From: Clitoria ternatea
Lineage: Eukaryota > Streptophyta > Magnoliopsida > Fabales > Fabaceae
Direction: 5' to 3'
Assembly (NCBI GenBank): GCA_037962975.1
Contig: CM075674.1
Location: 39,384,501 to 39,448,500, forward strand
Length of the DNA stretch: 64,000 bases
Shown: one piece after another, positions 8,435-18,649 of the stretch
How the letters are laid out: every line of letters begins with the position of its first letter
Numbering within the stretch: the stretch's first letter is position 1
Notes under the pieces: generated by a model
What the model saw: the letters and a program-made list of their open reading frames with translations, nothing else
What the model was told of the DNA's origin: nothing
Database searches by the model: none
Position numbers and translations under genes: made by a program

Positions 8435-11400
8435 TCAGTATTTTGTACGGGGGAGCGACCTGTGAGCCATCTTCGGCATGAATCGTGCCAAAGCTGCTAC
8501 CTTGCCATTCAGGGATTGGACTTCTTTGAGATTCTTAGGACTTTGCATGCCTAGAATCGTTTGGCACTTCCCTGGATTGGCTTCTATACCACGTTGAGTT
8601 AACATGAAACCCAAAAATTTCCCAGCAGGGACAGCAAATGTGCACTTCATTGGGTTCAGCCTCATGTTAAATTGCCTCAAACGGGCGAATACTTGGCGCA
8701 GGTCTTCAATATGATCGCCACCAACCGGTGTCTTTGCTATTATGTCGTCAATGTATACTTCAACAAGTTTGGTGTGCATACCTTCGAAAACCTTGTTGAT
8801 CATGCGCTGATATGTCGCCCCAGCGTTTTTCAGGCCAAAGGGCATGACTGTATAGCAAAAGACACCACGATCATTTATGAAAGCTGTCTTCTCTTGATCC
8901 TCTTCGCACATCGGAACTTGGTTGTAACCAGAATAAGCGTCCATGAAGCTCAGGTATTGGTAACCAGAGGAATCATCTACCATCCGATCTATATTAGGAA
9001 GAGGATAAGGATCTTTTGGACAGCAGCGGTTGAGGTCCACGTAGTCAATGCACATTCTCCATTTACCATTGGATTTAGGGACCATCACCACATTCGAAAG
9101 CCAAGAGGAATATCGGATTTCCTTGATAAATCCGGCCTTCAGCAATTCCTCAGTTTGCTGACAAGCTGCCTTCTGTTTCTCTGGGCCTAATCGTCTTTTC
9201 TTTTGGGCCACAGGTTTCGTCTCTGGATAGACAGAAAGTTTATGACAGCAGAATTCAGGGTCTATGCCTGGCATATCGGCTGCAGTCCATGCAAAGAGGT
9301 CTTTAAACTCTTGTAAGAGAGCCAGCAGTCGCTGCTCTATTTCAGCATCTAGCTTGTCATTGATATGGGTGATCTTTTCTGGAGAATCTCCCAAGATAAT
9401 GTCCCTGGAACTTCCATCCGGTGTGGGCTTTGATGGGTTGAACGGATCAATGTTCAAATCCGCTCTAGGATCCAGGTCGACAAGACTTACAGATCCAGCC
9501 GATGTTCCAGCATCGTTAAGTTTCCTCTTTTTATTGGAGGCGTCCAGCTTTGTCATGTTGAGGCTAAGGTTGTAGCAGTACCTAGCCATCTCTTGATCAC
9601 CCCGGATAGATGACACAGCATTATCCTTGTCAATGAACTTGATAAGGAGATGTGGGGTTGATACAACTGCCTCCATTGCATTCAGAGTAGGACGGCCTAT
9701 GATGCCATTAAATGGTGATTTGACATCAATCACTAGCACCCGAGACCTAACCGTCCTGGCTCCTGGCTCGCCTTCAAACGAGATAAGGGTATCAAGATAC
9801 CCTCTAGTTAGTTGCTTTGCGCCATTGAAAGCTGTTAGTTCCTGCGTGTAAGGCTGTAAGTCTGAGTCTTTAAAACCCATTCTTTCAAAGCAATTATAAA
9901 AAATAACATCGTAGGAACTTCCCTGGTCAACAAGGATTCTTCGGACGTCCTTGTTGGCGATCACAGCAGTGATGACTACAGCATCGTCACCACCAGGAAC
10001 GGTTGGGCCAAAATCCTCGTCAGAGAAAGAGATTATGGGAGCCTCATTCCCTCCTCTGTAAGGGCGATTGTCTTTGACTTTCCCTTGCACAGATAGAATC
10101 ATTCTGTGATGATTCTTACGGGCTGTAATTGAAGCTCCTCCTCCAGCGAACCCTCCAGCAATCATGTCAATAACTTCACGTCGGCCCTGACGTTGTTGCT
10201 GGGGCGTGCTGTCTTTCTGTGCTGCATTATCGGTCATTACACCTTTTTGCTTCTCTGCAGCAGAGAACTTTCGAACCGGACTGGGGTTGTTGTCATCCCC
10301 ATCGTCGGGATCTCTTTCTCTTTTCTCATTCCGTTCTGCCCTGTCAAAGGATTTTTCTTTGAACAGGTATTGTTTCAATTTGCCTTCTCTAATTAGCGTC
10401 TCAACCGCGTTCTTTAGAGCTTGGCATTCATCAGTGGAATGACCATTTTGTTCATGAAAATCACAGTACTTTCGTGAATTTCCTGGTCTTTTCATAGGGG
10501 CTGGTCTCCTGATGCCATATGTGCTGAAAACTGGCCATCCGACCTCTCTCAAAATCTGAGATGGTCTGGCAGATAACTGTGCATAATGGCTGAAGGAATT
10601 GACATGCCTTTCTCGAGGTCGAGGAGGGTGGTTATCCACCTTAGGACTGGTGAATGGCCTCTCCATGCGTTCTGACCTCGTCTTTTCCTTACCCTTCTGG
10701 GTTTGGGGAGATGGTGTTGGTGGCTTTTTCTTTACAGCCATTGCCTCCAAGTGCATCTCTATGCTCACATACTTTGAGGCTTTTTTCCTGAACTCCTCAA
10801 AAGTTGCTGGGGGGCTCTTTGCTAATGAAAGAGCGAAAGCTGATCCTGGCTGCAATGCCTCAATCACGATATGCAGCTTGATAGATTCTGTGAGGTTAGG
10901 AACCAGGGCTGCTTCCTTATAAAACCTCTTCAAAAAATCTTTTAAGCCCTCAGTTTCACTTTGCTTAATCTGAGCCAAGGTATGAGACGTCTTGGGTACG
11001 TCTCTGGAGATGACAAAGTGGGTTTCAAAGGCAGCTGCCATTTCCGTCCAAGAATCTATGGATCCAGAAGGCAGGCCTTTAAACCACCCGAGGGCTTCCT
11101 CAGACAATGTTCGAGGGAACATTCGGCACATCACGTCTTCATCAGCCCCCAAGTACATGGCTTCAAACACATAAGCATCAAGGTGCTTAGTTGGATCAGT
11201 TTCACCATTATACTTTCCGATGGAAAGTGGTTGAGTGGTTTGAAGGTGCTTGGGGATGCTGATGCCCATAAGTCTCCTTGAAAAAGGAACTTTCAGATTG
11301 TAAGACAATGGGGGAGCTGTTGTTGAATCTCTCTTCCTTCGGGAAGCTGCATCCTCAGAATCGCGAGTTTGTTCTCCCTCCTCAAACGTTGGGATCTTTG

Positions 11401-11677
11401 AGTACTGAAGAGTGGTGGACTTTTCACCATCAGTTGTGTGGGGAGTGTTTCGCGTGCGAGATGACTCTTTATCCTCGCTTTGCCTTTTTTCTCTTCGCAA
11501 TTCAGCGAGTTCCCTCTGAAGTTGTTTGATCAACTCATCACGAGGATCAGGATCAGACACTGTTACTATCTTCTTTGAGTTGCCCCCATGAGAATCAAAG
11601 TTGAGTTTTCTGAAGGCATTAGGATTGGTTCTGCCTTCAGCTTGATTCTCCACGAAGTCTTGTGCTTCGCCTTCCAT
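8435..11677 (-). CDS. Tat gag-protease-reverse transcriptase polyprotein, frameshifted at its end
   Basis: This 1080-residue frame starts 45 bases inside the primer-binding site. The gag (capsid-like) core spans residues about 130-320. A Cys-His knuckle of the CX2HX4HX4C type (CDFHEQNGHSTDEC) lies at about 400. The protease motif VDQGSSYDVI is near residue 580, a variant of the retroviral DS/TG triplet common in Tat elements. RT follows, with CIDYVDLNR near 875 and the catalytic YIDDI near 975. The frame then shifts and stops after KMAHRSLPRTKY. The break lies at a run of five G on the plus strand (8449-8453), so it could be a real one-base indel or a homopolymer sequencing error. Gag and pol are in one frame, with no gag stop. 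The neighbouring 6207-8372 frame continues the protein. Confidence 0.88.
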   Translation of the reverse strand: MEGEAQDFVENQAEGRTNPNAFRKLNFDSHGGNSKKIVTVSDPDPRDELIKQLQRELAELRREKRQSEDKESSRTRNTPHTTDGEKSTTLQYSKIPTFEEGEQTRDSEDAASRRKRDSTTAPPLSYNLKVPFSRRLMGISIPKHLQTTQPLSIGKYNGETDPTKHLDAYVFEAMYLGADEDVMCRMFPRTLSEEALGWFKGLPSGSIDSWTEMAAAFETHFVISRDVPKTSHTLAQIKQSETEGLKDFLKRFYKEAALVPNLTESIKLHIVIEALQPGSAFALSLAKSPPATFEEFRKKASKYVSIEMHLEAMAVKKKPPTPSPQTQKGKEKTRSERMERPFTSPKVDNHPPRPRERHVNSFSHYAQLSARPSQILREVGWPVFSTYGIRRPAPMKRPGNSRKYCDFHEQNGHSTDECQALKNAVETLIREGKLKQYLFKEKSFDRAERNEKRERDPDDGDDNNPSPVRKFSAAEKQKGVMTDNAAQKDSTPQQQRQGRREVIDMIAGGFAGGGASITARKNHHRMILSVQGKVKDNRPYRGGNEAPIISFSDEDFGPTVPGGDDAVVITAVIANKDVRRILVDQGSSYDVIFYNCFERMGFKDSDLQPYTQELTAFNGAKQLTRGYLDTLISFEGEPGARTVRSRVLVIDVKSPFNGIIGRPTLNAMEAVVSTPHLLIKFIDKDNAVSSIRGDQEMARYCYNLSLNMTKLDASNKKRKLNDAGTSAGSVSLVDLDPRADLNIDPFNPSKPTPDGSSRDIILGDSPEKITHINDKLDAEIEQRLLALLQEFKDLFAWTAADMPGIDPEFCCHKLSVYPETKPVAQKKRRLGPEKQKAACQQTEELLKAGFIKEIRYSSWLSNVVMVPKSNGKWRMCIDYVDLNRCCPKDPYPLPNIDRMVDDSSGYQYLSFMDAYSGYNQVPMCEEDQEKTAFINDRGVFCYTVMPFGLKNAGATYQRMINKVFEGMHTKLVEVYIDDIIAKTPVGGDHIEDLRQVFARLRQFNMRLNPMKCTFAVPAGKFLGFMLTQRGIEANPGKCQTILGMQSPKNLKEVQSLNGKVAALARFMPKMAHRSLPRTKY

Positions 11678-11721
11678 GGTGGATTACCTGCTCTGTCAAA
11701 GGATATGGGAATAACTTTATC

Positions 11722-11741
11722 GTGTCCCACTGGGCGTGCCA
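11722..11741 (-). promoter_or_regulatory. Primer-binding site of the Tat element
   Basis: On the minus strand, TGGCACGCCCAGTGGGAC lies one base inside the LTR edge at 11743. A TGG start directly after an LTR ending in CA is the normal geometry for a tRNA primer site. The exact tRNA cannot be named with confidence. The same region in the element at 33196-56898 is similar (a shared CGATAAA and TTCCCATATC downstream), which supports the placement. Confidence 0.7.
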
Positions 11742-11742
11742 A

Positions 11743-13148
11743 TGATCTGTCCTGGACCGGGGTCAAGAGATCCGATCTCAAGCCAGTCACGAATAGTATG
11801 TCAATACCGTCTAGTAGACCGGATGTATGTGTATCTGATGTAGGTATCCGTTGTCCTTGAATGAGGAGAGCGGATTGGGCGTTCTGGAGATCCTTCACAC
11901 CGACCTAACGCGTTGAAGTGGGCGAATGGTGGTGTCACCTGCAAAGATTCTCCGACGCTCAAGTCAGTGATTATATTCCAAGTAAGGAATGTATTCAGCG
12001 AGGAATTAGTCGTAAAAGAGCTGAAGAAGAAGATCCCTAACTTCAATCATGAAGTTAGTTCATATACCTGATTGGCTCGATTAACGAGGACTCGTTGGTG
12101 GGGAACCACCAACTCCCATTAGCATTATTATATTGCGCACTTACCTGCATGATTGGGTCAAGTGGCTATTTTATATTGAGCATAGAGAATGTAGACTAGG
12201 ATTAGGGAACAAGTTGACCATTCCCGTGAGCAGAATTTGGCTCGTAGTGCAGGGAATTATTGATCGATCCCTGTAGCAACAATCCTTGTCTTTTGCACAG
12301 TGACGTGTGTATTATCCGATGTCATGGTGTTATCCTGAACAACCGGTATAGGGAGAACGCCTGATACGGAATTACAGTTCGGATGTATACCGATGACACC
12401 GGTTACACGTAGATGTCTTATCAAAGACGTTGAGATATGTATAGCAGATCGGATACCGGTATTGAGACCGGATCAGAAAATATATAAAGACAATATTGTT
12501 TTATCTTATTTGTTTAAAAAGAAATATATAAGAAGAAAGAAATCACCAGATTATTTAGGTTGAGAGAGTATTCTATTGTAATTCTTGTTGTGTTCAAGAA
12601 CTGGGGTCAAGGGTTAATGGTCTTGACCGGGGTCAGAGGTAATGTTCCTTGACCGTAGTTACCTCTTTATCACTCAGTTTTACACCGCCTAAGTGGAGTA
12701 CGATATTTTACACCTAGGTTCAATGGGAATCCAAGGTTCCTCAAGTATAGTTAGCTGTTGATGCTCAGTCCGTCCCAAAGTAAAGAACCATACCGGAGGT
12801 GCCCCTACAGAAGATTCTTCGATACTTAAGTCAGTACGGATACTTAAGTATAAGATATTATGGAGGTGACTTATAAGATTATAACAGAACTCTCCTCTGT
12901 AATAAATGAGTTGTATTTATAGTGTTTACCTTAGTTTAGGAAATGATTTTACCATATTCCTAATTTACTGTTGCTACAGTGTCTGCAGGTCAAGTTGCCC
13001 ATACCTCCTCTGACTCAGTATCTGGTTTGTCAGTAGTGGACCGGGTTAAGGGATAAATCCGTAGTCACTCTACAACTTAGGACTCCGGTCACAGCCTTGC
13101 CAGCCTTTTCAAATGACATGACGTTACTTTTGGACCACGTCCTGAACA
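11743..13148 (-). repeat. 5' LTR of the Tat element
   Basis: In plus-strand order this block runs from TGATCTGTCCTGG to CGTCCTGAACA, giving TG...CA ends and about 1406 bp. The inner edge is fixed by the primer-binding site. The outer edge is a best guess, because the partner LTR is not in the window and no target duplication can be compared. Inside are a minus-strand TATA box and GGGGTCAAG repeats near 12600. The element's first exon region (R-U5) should be at the left half. Confidence 0.65.
12914..12921 (-). promoter_or_regulatory. TATA box in the Tat LTR
   Basis: The minus strand reads CTATAAATACAA here, about 230 bases from the outer LTR edge. This position and orientation suit the retrotransposon's own promoter driving gag-pol leftward. 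Confidence 0.55.
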
Positions 13149-14666
13149 TTAGTTTCCACCTCAGATCAATTCTTAATTATAAAAAATTACTCTATTTCTA
13201 GAATATTCAATGTTTTTGAAATTTTACATAGGAAATAGTATTTTTTTAAAAACAATCAACATAAGAATAAAATAAAAACAAAGTGACCATTATCATAAAT
13301 ATGAAAAAACATGATATATTTTTATAAACTAAACATGCGATAGGTAATAGATTTTTTAAAAGTTATAATGAGACTCTCAACAATTTTTTTTCTATTCATA
13401 TATTAAACTCAAATTTATTCAAAAGATAATTAAACATGTAATTTTTAACTAACAAATTACATATTTTTATTTAAGACAATCTTATTTAGAACTTGGTGAT
13501 ACATTATTTGAGGATGTATCGAGAAAGACTCTTATGTGGGAGTAAAAAGAGTAAATCTAGATTATACAACCATACAATGGATGATTGAGATTAATCATGT
13601 GAGCTTTTAAAAAAGTCATATGACTTTTTAAGTAAACATGTGACTTTAAGAAACTTTTAATTTCAATTATCTATGTAGTCATATAACCCAAATTCATTCA
13701 TTTTGCTTTCATATAAGATATATCCTCCTAAATATTCACTTTATTTGGTTGTTAGTTCCTCCATAAATATATTTAAACTAAACAAACCTGAATTCTTTTA
13801 AAAATACATTTTATTACCTACTTGTCTTTTCATACTCTCCTTGAGTTGAAGTTGAATGAGATATTTTGTTTGACAAAATTTATCCTGTTAAATTTCAAGA
13901 CAATGCATTTTTAAATGTCAAAATCGAGATTTTGAATTAAGTTACGTAGCCAATAATTTTTAAGTTTAAATATAAAATTAGTTTTTTTTAAGTTTAAGAT
14001 TTAAAGAATATTTAAAAAAATAATGTAATATTTTTTTATTTTCGAAAACTTTAGGATAACAAAAAAATTCCCTAAACTAATTGTTAGCAATTTCACCTAA
14101 TTTATTGTCTATGATTTGAACTATGAATAGTTAACAATAAGGGATGTTTTTGATAATTCTAAAATTTTCAAGGATTAAAAGTGGTTAATTTATTCTAGAA
14201 GTTTTCCTAAATCCTAAATTTATATTTTTAGGGTTAATTTATGTTTAAGTCATTTTTTATAACATGTTGGGTTTAAAATCTCGAAAACTAAGGTTTAAAG
14301 CTTCTTAATTACATGTTCATAATATATATATATATATATATATCCAAAGCATTTATATATTTTGATATAAACTTGCAAATCCGTAATCCCTTACTTCAAA
14401 TATATTCTGAAAATAATATTCTTAAACGAAATTTACAATACAAAAGTAACATAAAATCGATTTATGTTAAACACCGCAACACCAATACGTGAGTTAATTG
14501 CTAGTACTTTTTAACGTAGCAATTAAAAAACGGTTCAGCACTGCAACACCAATACGTTATCTTAAGCGGTTTCGGAAATGTGAAATGGACCGCTTATGTT
14601 AGCGGTTCCAATTTTGAACCGCGACACTTCGGCTTTTCTGACTGCTGAGAAATGGCTGAGCCTTTC
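13149..14666. other. AT-rich non-coding stretch between two retrotransposons
   Basis: No gene is seen. An (AT)n run lies at 14320-14342. The last 200 bases contain several TTAGCGGTT / AACCGCT words and two CAACACCAATACGT words (14479-14493 and 14539-14553). The same word type resumes after 24546, so this is one older repeat that was split by the chromovirus insertion. Dispersed TTAGCGGT words are reminiscent of subterminal repeats of DNA transposons, but I could not find the ends. Confidence 0.45.
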
Positions 14667-17287
14667 TGTGACAACCCGCGTCAATTTTTCATTTAATTAC
14701 AACCGTTTAATCATTTTTCGTAATAATTTTTCAATTTTACTAATAATTAATTAGGTCTTAATATAAAATAATATTTACTTTTCTTAATTACATTCAAAAT
14801 AATAAAAGCAAATTCAAAATAATGACCGATCAGAAATAAATCCATTAATAAAATGAGATTGATTAGAATCAGTGGAAGGAGAAAGATGAAGAAAGGGGTC
14901 ATTCGCCTGAACGAGACCCTGATTCGCTTAGGCAAAACCCGAGAAGGTCGCTTAGGCGAGTTCCGACTCGCTTGAGCAAATGCTACACTTTAAACCTGAG
15001 CGGATAACAAGACCTACAAGGAAAATTCACAAGTCAGGTTTCACTCGGCAATGGGTTCCCTCGGGCATACCTCACTCGGAAAACACTCTAACTTTCCTCC
15101 ACTCGGAAGAGGTCCTCTCAGCCATGGATCACTCAGAAAACGTCCTAACCTTCACTCGAAAGGGAGCGAGGGACACTCGCTTGAGCAAAATAGGCACAGA
15201 ATCAACCGGCCCTCGCTCGGACAAGACTGAATCCGCCCGGTGAGATTCGTCCGGTAATTGACTTTACTACAGCAAACACTCATGAAAATTAATACCGATC
15301 ACGTAGCATCATAAATTCATATTCACATCAGTCGGCATACCGATTCGAAATTAGTTCAACACAGTCATGTTGTAGCATCACACAGAAAACTCAAAATATA
15401 TATTACACACATAATTCATTCAAAATCACTCGGTGTATTAACATCAATCCTCCGCTTGGCGACCTCCAGGGCTCCGACCTCTTCCCTGTCACTGGTTACT
15501 AAATTGAAAACCACAGCAAGGGTGAGTGTTTGGCATCATAATTAATCTAGAACGGAAATTAATAATTTACATGTATATAAACTCTGTATGATTGCATTCT
15601 CATCATACTGCAAATCACACTCGGCCAATTTAGCAATTCACACTCGGCAATTATAGCATTTCACACTCGACAATTATATCATTTCACACTCAACAAACAT
15701 AGATAATCATACTCGGCAGATATAGTGAATCACACTCGGAAATTACAACAAATCACACTTGGCAAACATCATATTGCACTCGGCAAATATATCAAATCAT
15801 ACTCAGCAAATATATCAAATTGCACTCGGCAATTGTAACAAATCACACTCGGTAAATATAATTAAATACATACACATCACAATACTAATAATTCATCAAT
15901 TGTCACCACTGACTCTCATACAAAATTGACGCCTAGTATCCGGATACTAAAGGATCGACCTTCAGCTGGGAGTCCGACTTGACATCCCGTGAACCCGACT
16001 TGGTTCACCGAGCCCGACTTGGCTCCCCCTCAACCACTGGGTCATAGACCTCTGGGTAGCTCAACTGGGTTCGACTTGACCGCGGAAGCCAAAAATGAGG
16101 GTAATACATACCGTCGGCCGTCCCATACCACATAATCACATATCATATCTCATTATCATTACATGTCATCAACAAACAGCGGATGCAACTACCAGAAACT
16201 GGCATGTGCTCACAATACAGGGCGACCGACTTGTCAAGCCCATCCATCACATTGCCACTGGGTGACCTGCTTGTCAAGCCCGGTATCACATTGCCACTAT
16301 ACACCGATTATCACAGCATCAAATATTTCAAACTCATAATCATCTTAAGTCACACACACGATCTTAAACCGATCGGTGTCCATATACATACATGCATACA
16401 CTTACAACTTATTCACATACAACTTTCATCCAACATCATTTCTTACCATGTTCACAATTAGTTCAACGACTCAAATTCAAAGTATGTCTTATTCTAATTA
16501 ATTATAACCCGAACACCCCCTTACCTCGGTTCCAAGCTTCGACAATCTGCTCCTGATGCCGATTACGTCCTCTAAGAGCTGGGTTCACGGTTTCTCCTCT
16601 GAATCCAGCACCAGCTTCGTCAATCAGTCCTCCGGTGTTCGTTTTGCTACCTACGGGGTCGATATGTGAAACCCGTTAACGTCGTACCACCCTCACAGTC
16701 AAAAGACCATTTTCAGGCTCACACATCCAAGAGGAGTGGAGATCGAGACCTTACCCCGCCATACATGACCATTCGGTCCAAAGGAGGAAATGAAAGAGAC
16801 GAGGAAACACAAATTCAAATGGTTCAATGGACTCACCTTGAAACCACAGTCACAGAAATGTAGTTATCTCAAGGTTTTGATGCAAAATGGACCTCCCCTC
16901 AGAGCATATAGCTCGCAGCGATGGAGGAAGGAGAAGAAGAAAAGAAACAGACGAAGAAGAAGAAGGTTCGCGTAAAAGTGAATGATTGAGTGAATGATTG
17001 AGGAAAGAGAAAGAAACCTTCTTTATGTAAAGCTCAGGGGCAAACCGGTCACTTCCCCATTTCTTTTATATTTTCTTTGGAAATTTTAATTAAACCTTTA
17101 CCTCCTTCTAATCACTCCTCATTTAACCCTTTTTATAATTAATCAATCAAATAAATTTTATTTACTTTCACAATATTTAATTTTTTATAATTGCCTAATA
17201 ATTTGTAAAAATATCAAATAAATCACTCAAACATTTATCAATATTTTCCGCTACACATAATTTTACTAAAATATCTGGGATGTTACA
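14667..17287 (-). repeat. 3' LTR of the chromovirus (left copy)
   Basis: This 2621 bp block has TGTGACAACCC and GGGATGTTACA ends. It holds GCTTGAGCGA-type words at 14935-14975, an array of CACACTCGGCAAATATA-like units at about 15610-15860, and a (GAA)n-type purine block at 16925-16970. It carries two segments absent from the right LTR: about 20 bases near 16000 and about 40 bases near 16727. Small plus-strand open frames here lack any family resemblance and are LTR by-products. Confidence 0.92.
15605..15860. repeat. CACACTCGGCAAAT-type short repeats in the LTR
   Basis: About 13 degenerate units of 20-23 bases share (A)TCACACTCGGCAA followed by ATATAT or TTATAG. The same array occurs in the right LTR (22925-23165) and, with related units, in the solo LTR at 45430-45800, so it is a stable part of this LTR family. 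Confidence 0.75.
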
Positions 17288-17304
17288 TCCACCCCCCAAA
17301 AGGG
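17288..17304 (-). promoter_or_regulatory. Polypurine tract of the chromovirus
   Basis: The minus strand reads CCCTTTTGGGGGGTGGA immediately before the LTR start TGTAACATCC. A G-rich tract in this position primes plus-strand DNA synthesis and fixes the element's orientation. Confidence 0.8.
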
Positions 17305-17329
17305 ATTTCGTCCCCGAAATCAACGCACC

Positions 17330-18649
17330 TTACAGAAAAAGATTGGGGTACTCCCGTCTTATGTCCGATTCCAATTCCCACGTGTAGGTTACCCCATTCA
17401 AATTCTGCCACTTCACCTTTACCAATGGCACCTCCTTGTTCCTTAGCCGTTTGGTCTGATATTCCTCAATACCGATTAGTATAACTTCCACCGTCAGGTC
17501 CTCCTTCAATTCGATAGAGTCACTCGGCACAATCATCGAATCACACAGAATATACGCTCGGAGTTGTGACACATGAAATACATTATGGATGTTAGTTAAC
17601 GACTGGGGAAGATCCAGTCGGTAAGCAACATCACCGATCCTCTCCAATATTTGATACGGTCTTATGTATCTCGGATTAAGCTTTTGGCTCTTTAATATCC
17701 GACCTACACCTTTGGTCGGTGAAACCTTCAGAAATACCCAGTCACCCGCCTGAAACTCAAGTGGTCTATGCCGATTGTCATAGTAACTCTTCTGTCGGTC
17801 TTGGGCAATCTTCATTTTCTCTCAGATTAGAGCAACCTGTTCATTCATTTCCTAGATTAACTCAGGCCCCAAATGAATGGCATCGCCATTTTCATTCCAA
17901 CACAATGGTGTACGACACCTCCGACCATATAGAGCTTCATACAGAGCCATCCCAATGCTACTGTGGTAGCTGTTGTTATACGCAAACTCCACCAAGGGTA
18001 AATATCTTTCCCATGAGCCACCCTGCTTCAATACACAGGCTCTCAGCATATCCTCTAAGGTCTATATAGTCCGTTCCGACTGACCATCAGTCTGCGGATG
18101 ATAAGCTGAACTCAGTCTTAGTTCAGTACCCAATTCTTGCTGCAGACTTCCCTAAAATCTGGAGGTAAATCGAGGATCCCGATCGGAAATAATACTTGAA
18201 GGTATGCCATGCAATCGTACAATCTCCATAATGTACAGTCTAGCCAGTCGGTCCAATGACCATTTCATGTTCATAGCCAAGAAGTGAGCACTCTTGGTCA
18301 GTCGGTCTACAATCACCCAGATTGCATTACACCCAGATTGGGTACGAGGTAACCCAGATACAAAATCCATAGTAATACTCTCCCACTTCCAAATCAAAAT
18401 CTCAGGAGGTTGAAGTAAACCTGGGGGTCTCTGGTGTTCAACCTTATATTTCTGACATATCACACAAGACTTCACATACTCGGTTATTGCCTTCTTCATT
18501 CCCGACCACCAGAATTCCTTCTTCAAATCGTGGTACATCTTTGTAATACCGGGATGAATACTCAAAGAACTCCTATGTGCTTCAGCTAGCACGGCTTGCC
18601 TGAAATCACCTAGGCACCACCACTCGATCTCGGAATCTCCAAATTCCAT
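17330..18649 (-). pseudogene. Chromovirus integrase with C-terminal chromodomain, broken
   Basis: Open pieces at 18649-18152, 18049-17852 and 17815-17330 share one frame, shifted by one relative to the RT frame. The first piece has a zinc-site region (HPG...WWSGM, CVICQKYK) and the first catalytic Asp (VIVDRLTKSAHFL). The last has the GPYQILERIGDVAYRLDLP integrase tail and a chromodomain ending (PLVKVKWQN, TWELESDIRREYPNLF). In-frame stops lie at 18152-18154, about 17850 and about 17825. Each is explained by a single C-to-T or G-to-A change from Trp, Gln or Arg codons. Chromodomains target such elements to heterochromatin. This copy cannot make an intact enzyme. Confidence 0.85.

Larger units (their letters stand above)
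1..13148 (-). mobile_element. Ty3/gypsy LTR retrotransposon, Tat lineage, left end outside window
   Basis: The element lies on the minus strand. From right to left it shows one LTR (11743-13148), a primer-binding site (11722-11741), gag-protease-RT, RNase H-integrase, a repeat-rich spacer, and accessory genes in the opposite orientation. Tat-lineage assignment rests on three things seen here: a second, archaeal-type RNase H domain before integrase, a gag knuckle of the CDFHEQNGHSTDEC type, and an antisense gene beyond integrase, a known trait of Tat elements such as Grande. No second LTR is visible, so the 3' LTR should lie left of base 1. The accessory module is present twice (3-254 and 2108-4634), so either it was duplicated inside one element or two related elements abut. 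The left boundary is therefore uncertain. Confidence 0.85.

Noticed and set aside
8672..9190. Plus-strand 172-residue open frame
   Set aside because: It is opposite the conserved RT frame, has no family resemblance and depends on the codon bias of the real minus-strand gene.
15605..15860. CRISPR-like array of CACTCGG units
   Set aside because: Repeats are degenerate, spacers are similar to one another, there is no cas gene, and the array is copied in both LTRs of a retrotransposon in plant DNA.
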